Source: Bacteroidota bacterium | GTDB lineage: Bacteria > Bacteroidota > Bacteroidia > B-17B0 > Aurantibacillaceae | Assembly (NCBI GenBank): GCA_023433205.1 | Contig: JAEZDS010000130.1 | Coordinates: forward strand, 1 to 10,128 | Length of the DNA stretch: 10,128 bases | Reading direction: 5' to 3' | Part shown: positions 1 through 7,322 of the stretch, piece by piece | Layout: every line of letters begins with the position of its first letter | How positions within the stretch are numbered: the first letter of the stretch is position 1 | Notes under the pieces: model-generated | The model's input: only the letters and a program-made list of their open reading frames with translations | Told to the model about the DNA's origin: nothing | Database searches by the model: none | Translations under genes and position numbers: made by a program

Positions 1-25
1 ATTAAATTAATGTTTGAGGCCCGCA

Positions 26-991
26 ATGAAAGAACGGAAGACCGGGAATACTGACAGGAAACTTGAAGAATTGTTGCGCAAGGCCCAATCTGCTGAACCT
101 GCCGACGATTTTGAGCGAGAAGCTGCCGAAGGCTTTAAAGGTCTTTCAGGAGAGCAGGAAGCATTTGACCTTAAGGAACGACTCGACAGGCGCATAGCTC
201 CGCTGTTCAAAGACCGTAAATCCCACAAAAATCAATGGCTGGCAGCGGCGGGCGTTCTTCTGGTAGTGGCATTAACAGTGTTTTTCCTGCGAGATGAACT
301 TACCTCTAACAAAACAGTGGTGCAGGGATCAGCCCCTCCAGCAAAGGAATCCGCTTCGTTTCGCCACCAGGAAACAGCTCCTGCAGAAAATACAGGTGAA
401 GGGGAAACAAAAAGCGGAACCGGTATATCAGACCTTTCAGAAAACAACGCTATTTCCAAAAAGAAGGCTGAAAAAAAAGATAGCCGGTACCGGGAGTCTG
501 CTATGAAACAAACTTCAGATGAAGCAGAACTTACCAACTCCGTAGCACACGCAGAGGCCGATAAAGATAAAGCGGAGCCAGCGGTTACAACTGATATTCC
601 GGTTGAGGTGGCGAACCGGCTGGCTGCACCGCCACCTGCAGCAAAAACTGAAAGCTTTGAAAAAAAGAGTGCAGCAGCAAACTATACACGGGGAAAAATG
701 CCTGCTGCAAGTCATGCAGTAGCTTCTGCGCCGGAAAGCGTTATTACTACCGACAGCCTGGCCTATTTTATCGTAAAAGAACTACGGCTTAAATTACAAC
801 CTGAACTGCAAAAAGAGTTCGGGGCAATTCTGTATTTCGGCTCACAGGGAACTATTGAGAAGGTGAGATTTACCGATGACCGGAAACTCAGCAGGAAGGA
901 ACGATCGGCACTGGAGAAAATAATTAAAGATCTTGAAATAAAAGAACGTAAAGTATTTAACAGCCACACTGCGCTGCAATTTACGCCTTAA
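26..991 (+). CDS. Single-pass membrane protein, anti-sigma-like head with TonB-like C-terminus
   Basis: I infer an inner-membrane regulator or energy-transducer-like protein of about 321 residues. The head (residues 1-70) is charged and contains a D-x-F-E-x-E-A-x-E-G-F segment at about 27-37. This resembles the D-x-x-x-A-x-E-G-[FLY] signature I know from Bacteroidota membrane anti-sigma/TonB-type proteins. One hydrophobic helix follows at 71-88 (W-L-A-A-A to F-F-L). A low-complexity linker rich in A, E, K and S spans about 90-235. A compact C-terminal domain (about 238-321) contains G-S-Q-G-T-I-E-K-V-R-F, faintly like the TonB C-terminal fold. ATG 26 is preferred over TTG 14 because GAGG at 16-19 is correctly spaced before it. 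The gene upstream lies outside the window; in this family it is often an ECF sigma factor, but that cannot be seen here. The topology is solid, while the function is an inference. Confidence 0.6.
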   Translation: MKERKTGNTDRKLEELLRKAQSAEPADDFEREAAEGFKGLSGEQEAFDLKERLDRRIAPLFKDRKSHKNQWLAAAGVLLVVALTVFFLRDELTSNKTVVQGSAPPAKESASFRHQETAPAENTGEGETKSGTGISDLSENNAISKKKAEKKDSRYRESAMKQTSDEAELTNSVAHAEADKDKAEPAVTTDIPVEVANRLAAPPPAAKTESFEKKSAAANYTRGKMPAASHAVASAPESVITTDSLAYFIVKELRLKLQPELQKEFGAILYFGSQGTIEKVRFTDDRKLSRKERSALEKIIKDLEIKERKVFNSHTALQFTP

Positions 992-1896
992 CGTTTACGG
1001 GTAAGGTGTTTGAACACGTCCTCAATTCGTTGTTCCTCTTTACTAAGAGTAAGAACGCTTATTTTCCTGTTTACTGCAAATTCAAAAATAACTTTGCGAA
1101 CGTCGGCAGAACCGGCCGAGCTTAACTGCCAGGTGTGGGCCTGCAGGTGTTTTACCTGGTCAACTCCGTACAATGCTTTGAGTTCATCTTCCATAACTTC
1201 TGCGTCGAACTCCACTGTAACGATCTGTAAAGTAGAACTCTGGCGAAGTTTGGTTGTTGCGTCGTTGGCAACTACCTGTCCCTTGTCAACGATGATCACC
1301 CTGTCGCAGATAGCTTCCACCTCCTGCATGATATGGGTGCTTAACATCACCGTTTTTTCCTTTCCCAGCGCACGGATAAGTCCTCTAATTTCCTCTAGCT
1401 GATTGGGATCCAGCCCCGTAGTAGGCTCATCCATAATAAGCACTTTAGGATTGTGGATCATTGCCTGCGCAAGCCCAACGCGCTGCCGGTAACCTTTGCT
1501 CAGCGCACCGATCTTCTTATTTTGTTCAGGACCCAGGCCGGTAACTCCGATCATTTCAGCGGCCCGTTTTCGCACATTGTTTATACCATATAATCCACCC
1601 GCAAATTCCAGAAACTCCTTTACATACATGTCGTGATAAAGAGGATTATGTTCAGGCAGATAGCCGATCTGACGCCGCACATCAAGGCTCTCGGCAGAAA
1701 CATCAAATCCACAAACTTTGGCACTGCCAGAAGTAGGAGGAATGTAGCAGGTTAGAATTTTCATCATCGTGCTTTTGCCCGCGCCATTTGGTCCAAGAAA
1801 ACCAACTATCTCACTGCTGCCAACAGAGAAAGACACATCATTCAGCGCCTTCTGAGCACCATAGAGCTTGGAAATGTTCTGTACTTCAATCGACAT
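988..1896 (-). CDS. gldA: GldA, gliding-motility-associated ABC transporter ATPase
   Basis: This is the ATP-binding subunit of an ABC-2 type exporter, a cytoplasmic ATPase that pairs with membrane subunits such as GldF and GldG, which are not in this window. In the 302 residues I see Walker A G-P-N-G-A-G-K-S-T at 35-43, Y-L-P-E-H-N-P-L-Y at 79-87 where the Q-loop normally lies (E82 in place of Gln), the signature L-S-K-G-Y at 132-136, Walker B V-L-I-M-D-E-P at 152-158, the D-loop G-L-D at 161-163 and the H-loop histidine 188. The region around 78-96 (I-G-Y-L-P-E-H-N-P-L-Y followed by D-M-Y-V-K-E) is characteristic of GldA as opposed to generic ABC-2 ATPases. The length matches GldA (about 300). 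It starts 8 bases after the kynA stop and is probably on the same transcript. GldA also occurs in non-gliding Bacteroidota, so its presence does not prove motility. Confidence 0.88.
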   Translation of the reverse strand: MSIEVQNISKLYGAQKALNDVSFSVGSSEIVGFLGPNGAGKSTMMKILTCYIPPTSGSAKVCGFDVSAESLDVRRQIGYLPEHNPLYHDMYVKEFLEFAGGLYGINNVRKRAAEMIGVTGLGPEQNKKIGALSKGYRQRVGLAQAMIHNPKVLIMDEPTTGLDPNQLEEIRGLIRALGKEKTVMLSTHIMQEVEAICDRVIIVDKGQVVANDATTKLRQSSTLQIVTVEFDAEVMEDELKALYGVDQVKHLQAHTWQLSSAGSADVRKVIFEFAVNRKISVLTLSKEEQRIEDVFKHLTRKR

Positions 1897-1904
1897 GAGA
1901 CCGG

Positions 1905-2924
1905 TTACATCCTGAAGACGTTCGTCTCAACCCATCCTCTGCCCCAATCGTTGAGCTCTTCTTCTGACCAGATCTCAGGATAAAAAACCCTTCGCTGAAA
2001 ACGTGGAGGAAGGTACTTTTGCCAGTTTGTTCCGCCTGTGGCTGCAATGTCGCCGGTATTTTGCTGAAGATAACGTACCGCACTTTTGTAATGCATGAGC
2101 GGCCAGTTGATGTTTACGTTAACATCAAATAACTTCATGGCGTTGATCACTTTTGGGCTCTCTTTTTCAGACTGATCGAGTTCAAGATACTTGCGCCAGA
2201 TATTTCTGGTACTGTATTCCTTTGCCAGTTCAACAAATCGTTTACTGTACTTTTTTTCGAACTGACGGAGTGTTAGCGTTTTTTTGCCTGTTGCCAGTTC
2301 AGTTGCTCCTTTGTTCCAGTATATGTAGTTAAAAAGCTCCTCAACAGGACAATCTTTCTCAATAAACTGCTGGCGCACATCCTTATCAACCAGGTTAATA
2401 AAATCTGTAGAGCAGATCTCAATCATCCTGTACTGAGCACTCTGAAAGCCACTGGCCGGTAACAATGCCATTCTGTAACGGAGAAACTGTTCTTTTTCCA
2501 TTCCGTCAATCATTATTTCGAATGATTTGGTAAGGGCTTCAAAATACCTGTTCACGCGGTGCAAACGGTCGGCGAAAAATCCTGGTTCCATTTTTTCTTT
2601 CCAACCCATGTCTTTGCCGTTGGGCAGGATATGCCTGCCATTATAGGCCAGCTGTTCGAGTTCATGTAATGCCAGTTTAAAATAAAGCTCAGTGATCTGG
2701 TGATACATGATAAAGATCATCTCATCGGGATAATCGGTTCTCGGATTCTGCAGCGTAAGCAATGTTTCTACCTGGGTGTAATCCCAGTAAGTAAGGTAGT
2801 TGGATAACAAAAGTCCTTCAAGATAACTGTTAAGGTCCTGCCCCATCTGAGCATACTTGTCCTCCAGTTGTTTTATTTTGTCAACTATATTGTTTTCAAG
2901 CAGATCTGCGATATTACTTTCCAT
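1905..2924 (-). CDS. kynA: Tryptophan 2,3-dioxygenase (TDO family)
   Basis: A cytoplasmic haem enzyme that opens the indole ring of L-tryptophan with O2 to give N-formylkynurenine, the first step of the kynurenine pathway. It has 339 residues. Visible landmarks of the family are D-E-M-I-F-I-M-Y-H-Q-I-T-E-L-Y-F-K at 67-83, where F71 and H75 correspond to the substrate-pocket Phe and His of Xanthomonas TDO. R151 just before A-S-G-F-Q-S-A-Q-Y-R (157-166) matches the carboxylate-binding Arg. H278 in W-P-L-M-H is the likely proximal haem ligand, and T-G-G-T at 296-299 corresponds to the family's T-G-G-S loop. The T-G-G-T-N-W version differs from the classical T-G-G-S-S-G. No other kynurenine-pathway gene is in the window. 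It lies 62 bases after mltG and 8 bases before gldA. The family is certain; strict specificity for tryptophan is inferred. Confidence 0.87.
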   Translation of the reverse strand: MESNIADLLENNIVDKIKQLEDKYAQMGQDLNSYLEGLLLSNYLTYWDYTQVETLLTLQNPRTDYPDEMIFIMYHQITELYFKLALHELEQLAYNGRHILPNGKDMGWKEKMEPGFFADRLHRVNRYFEALTKSFEIMIDGMEKEQFLRYRMALLPASGFQSAQYRMIEICSTDFINLVDKDVRQQFIEKDCPVEELFNYIYWNKGATELATGKKTLTLRQFEKKYSKRFVELAKEYSTRNIWRKYLELDQSEKESPKVINAMKLFDVNVNINWPLMHYKSAVRYLQQNTGDIAATGGTNWQKYLPPRFQRRVFYPEIWSEEELNDWGRGWVETNVFRM

Positions 2925-2986
2925 TAGCTTCTAAATCTTATTTATCAATCACTGTTTTGGGCATTTTGGTAAAATTACGAAAATTA

Positions 2987-4030
2987 TCAGCGGGTAATTC
3001 CCCGCCTGTCCAGGGCTTTTCTGTACCTGATAGCATGATTCTTGTGTTCTTCATACGTGGCTGAGAATTCTGAATAGCCGTTGAATTTAGGACTGGCACA
3101 AAAATAAAGGTAGTTGTGCTTTTCATAGTTCAGGGTGGCGTCAAGGGCCCCGGTGGTAATCAGGCAGATAGGTCCGGGTGGCAGACCTCGGTTCTTGTAT
3201 GTATTGTACGGCGACTGCACTTCCTTGTCTTTATCCAGAACTCGTTGGAGAGTCCAGTTGCGGCAGGCATATTTCAGGGTAGGATCGGCCTGCAGCGGCA
3301 TGTTCCGTTTTAAGCGGTTCACATACACGCCGGCAATTTTTCGCTGCTCCGACCTGATGGCGCTTTCGCTTTGCACTATAGAAGCCAGGACCTGTACCTC
3401 ATGTATTGAATAACCCAGTTTTCTAGCCTTTGAGACGCGCTGCTCATTGTACACCTTCTGGTAACGATCCTTCAGCAACTGAGCCAGCTGCGGCATGGTT
3501 ATGGCCCAGCTTACCTTTAATTTGCCGGGTATTACCATCGCAAACGCGTTTGCCGGATTTAGTCCAAACATTTCGTTCAGCTGCCGCTCATCACTAATAA
3601 ATTCTTCTATTTCGGCAGCGTTCAGCGCCAGTTTGCCGGCCAGATAATTCACCAGCTCATCCAGATCGTGGATCTGCTCGTTAAAAAATAGCTGAATTTT
3701 TTCCTCCCGGTTGTACCTGATCAGATTTATGATCTGCCTCAGATTCATGCCATTGGTGATCCGGTACTTTCCGGGATGCAGTTCATCAGCGAGCCCCATT
3801 TTGTCGGCCAGCCAAATAAAAGCACCGACCTCCTCTATTGCACCCTCTTCATATAATTTATCTGCTATATCTTCCACCAGGTCGTGGTGCTCGACATAAA
3901 GAAAAACATACTTCTTGTCCTTCAGCTTCACTTTTGGGAAAAACTTCACCTTAATCACAAATGCCGCAGCTATCAGCAACATAATCATGATAAAATATTT
4001 CCCGGCTCTTCCCTTCTTCTTTTTACCCAT
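2987..4030 (-). CDS. mltG: MltG/YceG-like endolytic murein transglycosylase
   Basis: A membrane-anchored lytic transglycosylase that cleaves within nascent glycan strands in the periplasm and is thought to end chain elongation. It has 347 residues, close to the usual length of about 340. A basic N-terminus (G-K-K-K-K-G-R) leads into one transmembrane helix at 12-26. A LysM-like region follows at about 40-105, including H-P-G-K-Y-R at 85-90. The YceG catalytic domain contains L-A-S-I-V-Q-S-E-S-A at 215-224, A-G-V-Y-V-N-R-L at 233-240, L-Q-A-D-P-T at 246-251 and later S-P-Y-N-T-Y and G-L-P-P-G-P-I. The conserved second acidic residue of the usual E-x-E pair is kept as E222, while the first is Q220. 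The start codon overlaps the end of the upstream cytochrome gene by 8 bases (ATGGGTAA), which suggests translational coupling. The family assignment is secure. Confidence 0.92.
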   Translation of the reverse strand: MGKKKKGRAGKYFIMIMLLIAAAFVIKVKFFPKVKLKDKKYVFLYVEHHDLVEDIADKLYEEGAIEEVGAFIWLADKMGLADELHPGKYRITNGMNLRQIINLIRYNREEKIQLFFNEQIHDLDELVNYLAGKLALNAAEIEEFISDERQLNEMFGLNPANAFAMVIPGKLKVSWAITMPQLAQLLKDRYQKVYNEQRVSKARKLGYSIHEVQVLASIVQSESAIRSEQRKIAGVYVNRLKRNMPLQADPTLKYACRNWTLQRVLDKDKEVQSPYNTYKNRGLPPGPICLITTGALDATLNYEKHNYLYFCASPKFNGYSEFSATYEEHKNHAIRYRKALDRRGITR

Positions 4031-6047
4031 TTCTGTTCTTTAGTTCTCTCAGCGCGTTGGCGGCCCCGCTATGCCGCGGGTTGTTTTTCAATATATGTTC
4101 CAATACTGAAACAGCTTCCCGGCGGTCACCCATTTGTAAATAACAGGTTGCTAAATTTAGCAAAAGTGGCTCATTATCGGGATCAAGTTCTTTACCAATC
4201 AACAATAAACGTTTTGCTTCGTGAAGCTGGTTCAAAAGAAGTTTGAGGTAACCCAGGTTGGCATACACTGAAACAAAAGTTGGATCCTCTTTTAAAATAA
4301 ACCCGAACTGCTCACTTGCACCTTCAATATCCTGCAGCGCTGCAAGGGAGGTACCTAATTTATTGCGGTAATCGAGGTTATACGGAGCAAGCGATACCGC
4401 TTTTCTGAACCAGAGAGCTGCCTTTTTTGCATTGCCAGTTCGGCTGAATGATTCTGCCACCCGGTATGTTGCCCAGGCATCACGGTTGTCAAAGGAAGAA
4501 TTGACAAAAAGCTTACTGAGACAATGATCTTCTCCTTTATTTTGCACAATACGCAAAACGCGTTGGTATTCATTTCGCACAAAATAGAGTTGTATCAGGG
4601 CATGAGTGCCTCCGGTCATTTCCGGATCTGACAACAAAATGTATTCGGCAGAATCAAGCAGATAAGAATCCTGTGAAAACTTCTCATACTGATCAAGATA
4701 AGCTCTGGCTCTGGTAATCTTATCTGGATTGCTGTTATTTACAGCGTACAGCCCCAGAAATTTCCTGATCTCATCATGGGCCTTTTTTGTGACTGGTTTT
4801 CTTATAAAATGATCATGTACGGTAACATGGGGAATATCTGTTGAACCCGAACGAGGCATGTGGCATGATACGCAGTCATTCCAGGACTTTGCAGAACCAT
4901 GCACTGCTTCAAGTTTCTGCCGGTTTCCGTGACAGGAATTGCAGGCCTGATTAAAAACATCAATGCTGGTTTCTTTAACACTCACGTGCGGGTTGTGACA
5001 GGTTACACAGGTAAGGGCATTTTTGTAAGGTCTCAGAGCTGCAGTATCTGCTTTTGAAATCGAGCTGATAAAACAGGGACTCATCTTTAATCTTTCAGCG
5101 TGGGATGCCATAATAAACTCGTCCTCAGCTCCACTGTATCGGGGCATAAAAACGTTGATATGATCGCTGAGTTTTTGTCCCGGCCTGAATTCAAAAAATG
5201 AGCTTCCTTCAGTCAGCACAGCATTTCCCTGCAGGTGACAGCGCTGGCAGATGTCGAATTGTCTTTCCACGGGCAGCTTAGCGGGATTAACAATGCTGTA
5301 ATCGATGTACTTTGAGGTATCAACAGGCGGCGAAGACATACGTTGCTGCACGTGCACACTGCCGGGTCCATGGCAACGCTCACAATCAATTCCTCCGGGA
5401 ACAGCGTGAAATTTATTTTCAGACCCTTTTACAAAATCAGGGAAAGCATTGTGACAACTTATACATTCAAGTCCTATTTTGCGGCCAAATCTTGTGTTTA
5501 CACCATTCTCAAAACCGGGGGGCAGATCCCAGTGACCTTTTTGCGTATAGAAGGTCATGGGCATCTGATACAGGTACCCGTTTTCTGCACGCAGATGGGA
5601 ATTAGTATGCTGTCCTGAACCTATAACATAATTCACCTTTTCCTTTCGGGAGTGCGTTGTATCCTTTTTTTCTAACCTGAATTCAGTGATATAAAGACTG
5701 TCATTTTCCCAGCCGGCGTGATAATACAAGTTGCTGTGTTTGTCGAAAATTGTAGCATCAGTATAATCAGCAGCACTTTTCTGCCGTGTGGCCAGTCCGA
5801 AAGAACTTCCCATACCTGTGCGGATATAGGTATCGTAAACAGACTGGTGGCAGTTCCTGCAGGTTTGCATGCCCACATATCTGGCTGAGTCAGAAAGGTT
5901 AAGGTATTGCGGGGCTGCTGAAGGACGGTGCTGTTTATTGTGGTTGTCGGCATCACACCCCGACCACAGCAACACAACAGATAAAAGCGCTATTTTGGGG
6001 AATTCAGGCAACAGGATTAAAACATTGCAGGAACCATACATCCTCAT
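4023..6047 (-). CDS. Seven-haem c-type cytochrome lipoprotein with C-terminal TPRs
   Basis: Probably an envelope electron-transfer protein. The redox partner and physiological role are unknown to me. Of 674 residues, the first 31 form a signal ending in the lipobox L-W-S-G-C, so C31 should be lipidated. Seven C-x-x-C-H haem sites lie at 63-67, 195-199, 222-226, 267-271, 347-351, 369-373 and 392-396. Context such as C-H-G-P-G-S-V-H, C-H-N-P-H and C-H-M-P resembles cytochrome c554-like multihaem proteins. Many free histidines (147, 151, 232, 316, 354, 383, 411, 413) could be distal ligands. After a helical stretch (about 418-520), four TPR units fill about 524-660. From ATG 6047 it overlaps the acetyltransferase gene by 44 bases. 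A TTG at 6011-6009 would give a shorter 18-residue signal and an 8-base overlap, so the start is uncertain. No cytochrome c maturation genes are nearby. Confidence 0.88.
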   Translation of the reverse strand: MRMYGSCNVLILLPEFPKIALLSVVLLWSGCDADNHNKQHRPSAAPQYLNLSDSARYVGMQTCRNCHQSVYDTYIRTGMGSSFGLATRQKSAADYTDATIFDKHSNLYYHAGWENDSLYITEFRLEKKDTTHSRKEKVNYVIGSGQHTNSHLRAENGYLYQMPMTFYTQKGHWDLPPGFENGVNTRFGRKIGLECISCHNAFPDFVKGSENKFHAVPGGIDCERCHGPGSVHVQQRMSSPPVDTSKYIDYSIVNPAKLPVERQFDICQRCHLQGNAVLTEGSSFFEFRPGQKLSDHINVFMPRYSGAEDEFIMASHAERLKMSPCFISSISKADTAALRPYKNALTCVTCHNPHVSVKETSIDVFNQACNSCHGNRQKLEAVHGSAKSWNDCVSCHMPRSGSTDIPHVTVHDHFIRKPVTKKAHDEIRKFLGLYAVNNSNPDKITRARAYLDQYEKFSQDSYLLDSAEYILLSDPEMTGGTHALIQLYFVRNEYQRVLRIVQNKGEDHCLSKLFVNSSFDNRDAWATYRVAESFSRTGNAKKAALWFRKAVSLAPYNLDYRNKLGTSLAALQDIEGASEQFGFILKEDPTFVSVYANLGYLKLLLNQLHEAKRLLLIGKELDPDNEPLLLNLATCYLQMGDRREAVSVLEHILKNNPRHSGAANALRELKNRNG

Positions 6048-6534
6048 AGGACCGTACTCCCGTTTTGTTCCAGCTCTTTTTTAAACCGCTTTTCTCAAAG
6101 CCCGACTTAAGGAACAGCGCAAGGCTGGATTGATTTGTTGTATTCACGTGTGCGTATATCTGCTGAAGATGCAGCACATCAAAACAGTATGGTTTCAAAA
6201 GGTCGAGACATTCGGAGGCAAATCCCTGTCTGCGAAAATTTTCACTGATGTAAATCCCAACTCCGCAACGGTCGTGCTGTGGATCAAAATCAAAAAGATC
6301 TGCCACACCTACCGGTTGCAGGTCAGAAACTGCGCAGACAATCAGTCGGAGCTGCTTATTTGTGTAGATGTCCTGGAACGCAGCGCTCACAAATTCTTCC
6401 AGCACAAACCTGCTAAATGGCATCTGAGTAAAACTAACCGCCCACAGTTCCGGATCGTTTTCCCAGCGATATAGCAGATCGGCATCAGAGGGTTCAAGTG
6501 CTCGCAGAAAAATATTCTCACCCTTCAGCAACAT
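6004..6534 (-). CDS. GNAT family N-acetyltransferase (RimJ/RimL-like)
   Basis: Predicted to move an acetyl group from acetyl-CoA to an amine on an unknown acceptor, in the cytoplasm. The 176 residues cover one GNAT domain. The opening is typical of the RimJ/RimL branch (I-F-L-R-A-L-E-P-S-D-A-D-L-L at 8-21, then R-W-E-N-D). A core strand G-V-G-I-Y-I-S at 91-97 is followed by the acetyl-CoA pyrophosphate loop R-R-Q-G-F-A-S at 101-107. The late motif V-N-T-T-N-Q-S-S-L-A-L-F with K-S-G-F lies at 130-146. The start ATG lies inside the end of dapF (17-base overlap, ATGTTGCTGAAGGGTGA), which implies coupled translation. The substrate cannot be read from the sequence; a ribosomal protein, an amino sugar and a polyamine are all possible. 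Adjacency to dapF and mltG hints at, but does not show, an envelope-related role. Confidence 0.85.
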   Translation of the reverse strand: MLLKGENIFLRALEPSDADLLYRWENDPELWAVSFTQMPFSRFVLEEFVSAAFQDIYTNKQLRLIVCAVSDLQPVGVADLFDFDPQHDRCGVGIYISENFRRQGFASECLDLLKPYCFDVLHLQQIYAHVNTTNQSSLALFLKSGFEKSGLKKSWNKTGVRSYEDVWFLQCFNPVA

Positions 6535-7321
6535 GGTCCAGCAATTCTATCTCACCTGAGAATACCAGGAGAGCCGGCCCCTTCAGCCAGATGTTATAAA
6601 AGTTATGTTCCAGAACTTTTTCAAAACTTACCTCAAGTTCGCCGCCAAGTGTATTTATTGAACAGGAATTGCGGCTGGTACTATAACCCTTTATGGCCGC
6701 CACCAGGGCTGCTGCGGTAACGCCTGTACCGCAGGAATAGGTTTCATCCTCAACGCCTCTCTCGTAGGTACGCACAAATACTTCATCTTCGCGCTTCTCA
6801 ATAAAATTCACGTTAGTCCCTTTTTCAACAAACCTGTCGCTGTTACGGATCCTGCGACCTTCATCGGTTACATTGAGGTTTTCGAGATCTGTCACAAATT
6901 TTACAAAATGTGGAGAACCGGTATCGAGAAAAAAATGATCGCTGCCAACCTCGATGTTTTTTACGTCCTGCATCTTTAAAGCTATTCTTCCTTTTTCATC
7001 GATCATTGCCTCGTGCAAACCATCAACCGCCATAAAACGCGCTCTGTCTTTTATAATACCAAGCTGTCTGGCAAAAGCAACAATACATCGTCCGCCATTT
7101 CCGCACATGCTGCTTGTATTTCCATCGCTGTTAAAGTAAACCATACGGAAGTCAACACCAGGTTCATTGTCAAGAATTATCAGGCCGTCGGCACCAATAC
7201 CAAAACGCCGGTGACAGAGAGCCGCCACCTGCGAAGAGTTAAGCGTGGTTTTACCGGCCCGGTTATCAATCATGATAAAGTCGTTGCCTGTACCCTGATA
7301 CTTAAAAAAGGAGATCTGCAT
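6518..7321 (-). CDS. dapF: Diaminopimelate epimerase
   Basis: A cytoplasmic, cofactor-independent epimerase that converts LL-diaminopimelate to meso-diaminopimelate, which serves both lysine synthesis and the peptidoglycan stem peptide. The 267 residues match the family length. The two catalytic cysteines are visible: C73 in M-C-G-N-G-G-R-C (72-79) and C197 in Y-S-C-G-T-G (195-200). Other family signatures are K-Y-Q-G-T-G-N-D-F at 7-15, G-I-G-A-D-G-L at 41-47, F-N-S-D-G at 63-67, the substrate-binding G-S-P-H-F-V at 135-140, G-T-N-V-N-F at 168-173 and Y-E-R-G-V at 186-190. The start ATG comes 1 base after the stop of the upstream membrane protein gene (TGATATG), and its 3' end overlaps the acetyltransferase start. 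It appears fully functional. No other dap or lys genes are present here. Confidence 0.97.
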   Translation of the reverse strand: MQISFFKYQGTGNDFIMIDNRAGKTTLNSSQVAALCHRRFGIGADGLIILDNEPGVDFRMVYFNSDGNTSSMCGNGGRCIVAFARQLGIIKDRARFMAVDGLHEAMIDEKGRIALKMQDVKNIEVGSDHFFLDTGSPHFVKFVTDLENLNVTDEGRRIRNSDRFVEKGTNVNFIEKREDEVFVRTYERGVEDETYSCGTGVTAAALVAAIKGYSTSRNSCSINTLGGELEVSFEKVLEHNFYNIWLKGPALLVFSGEIELLDHVAEG

Positions 7322-7322
7322 A

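Noticed and set aside
1..54. Open frame reading I-K-L-M-F-E-A-R-N and stopping at TGA 52-54, possibly the tail of an upstream ECF sigma factor.
   Set aside because: Seventeen codons are too few to judge, and the other two frames stop at 3-5 and 8-10, which would serve equally well as the end of the upstream gene.
1010..1402. 130-codon plus-strand open frame opposite gldA.
   Set aside because: It is the complement of conserved ABC ATPase sequence, and its Ser/Thr/Ile-rich product has no recognisable feature.
2970..2986. Minus-strand TAATTTTC and TAATTTTA upstream of kynA as -7 boxes.
   Set aside because: Each lacks the final G of TAnnTTTG, there is no -33 box, and the AT-rich gap makes such matches likely by chance. 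A separate kynA promoter is possible but not supported.
3884..4246. 120-codon plus-strand frame spanning the mltG start and the cytochrome 3' end.
   Set aside because: It is antisense to two well-supported coupled genes and has no promoter or domain.
4023..6047. Cytochrome gene as a horizontally acquired insertion.
   Set aside because: It overlaps both neighbours, has no flanking repeats or mobile genes, and base composition looks like its surroundings.
6130..6474. 114-codon plus-strand frame opposite the acetyltransferase.
   Set aside because: It is a shadow of a GNAT gene with clear motifs.
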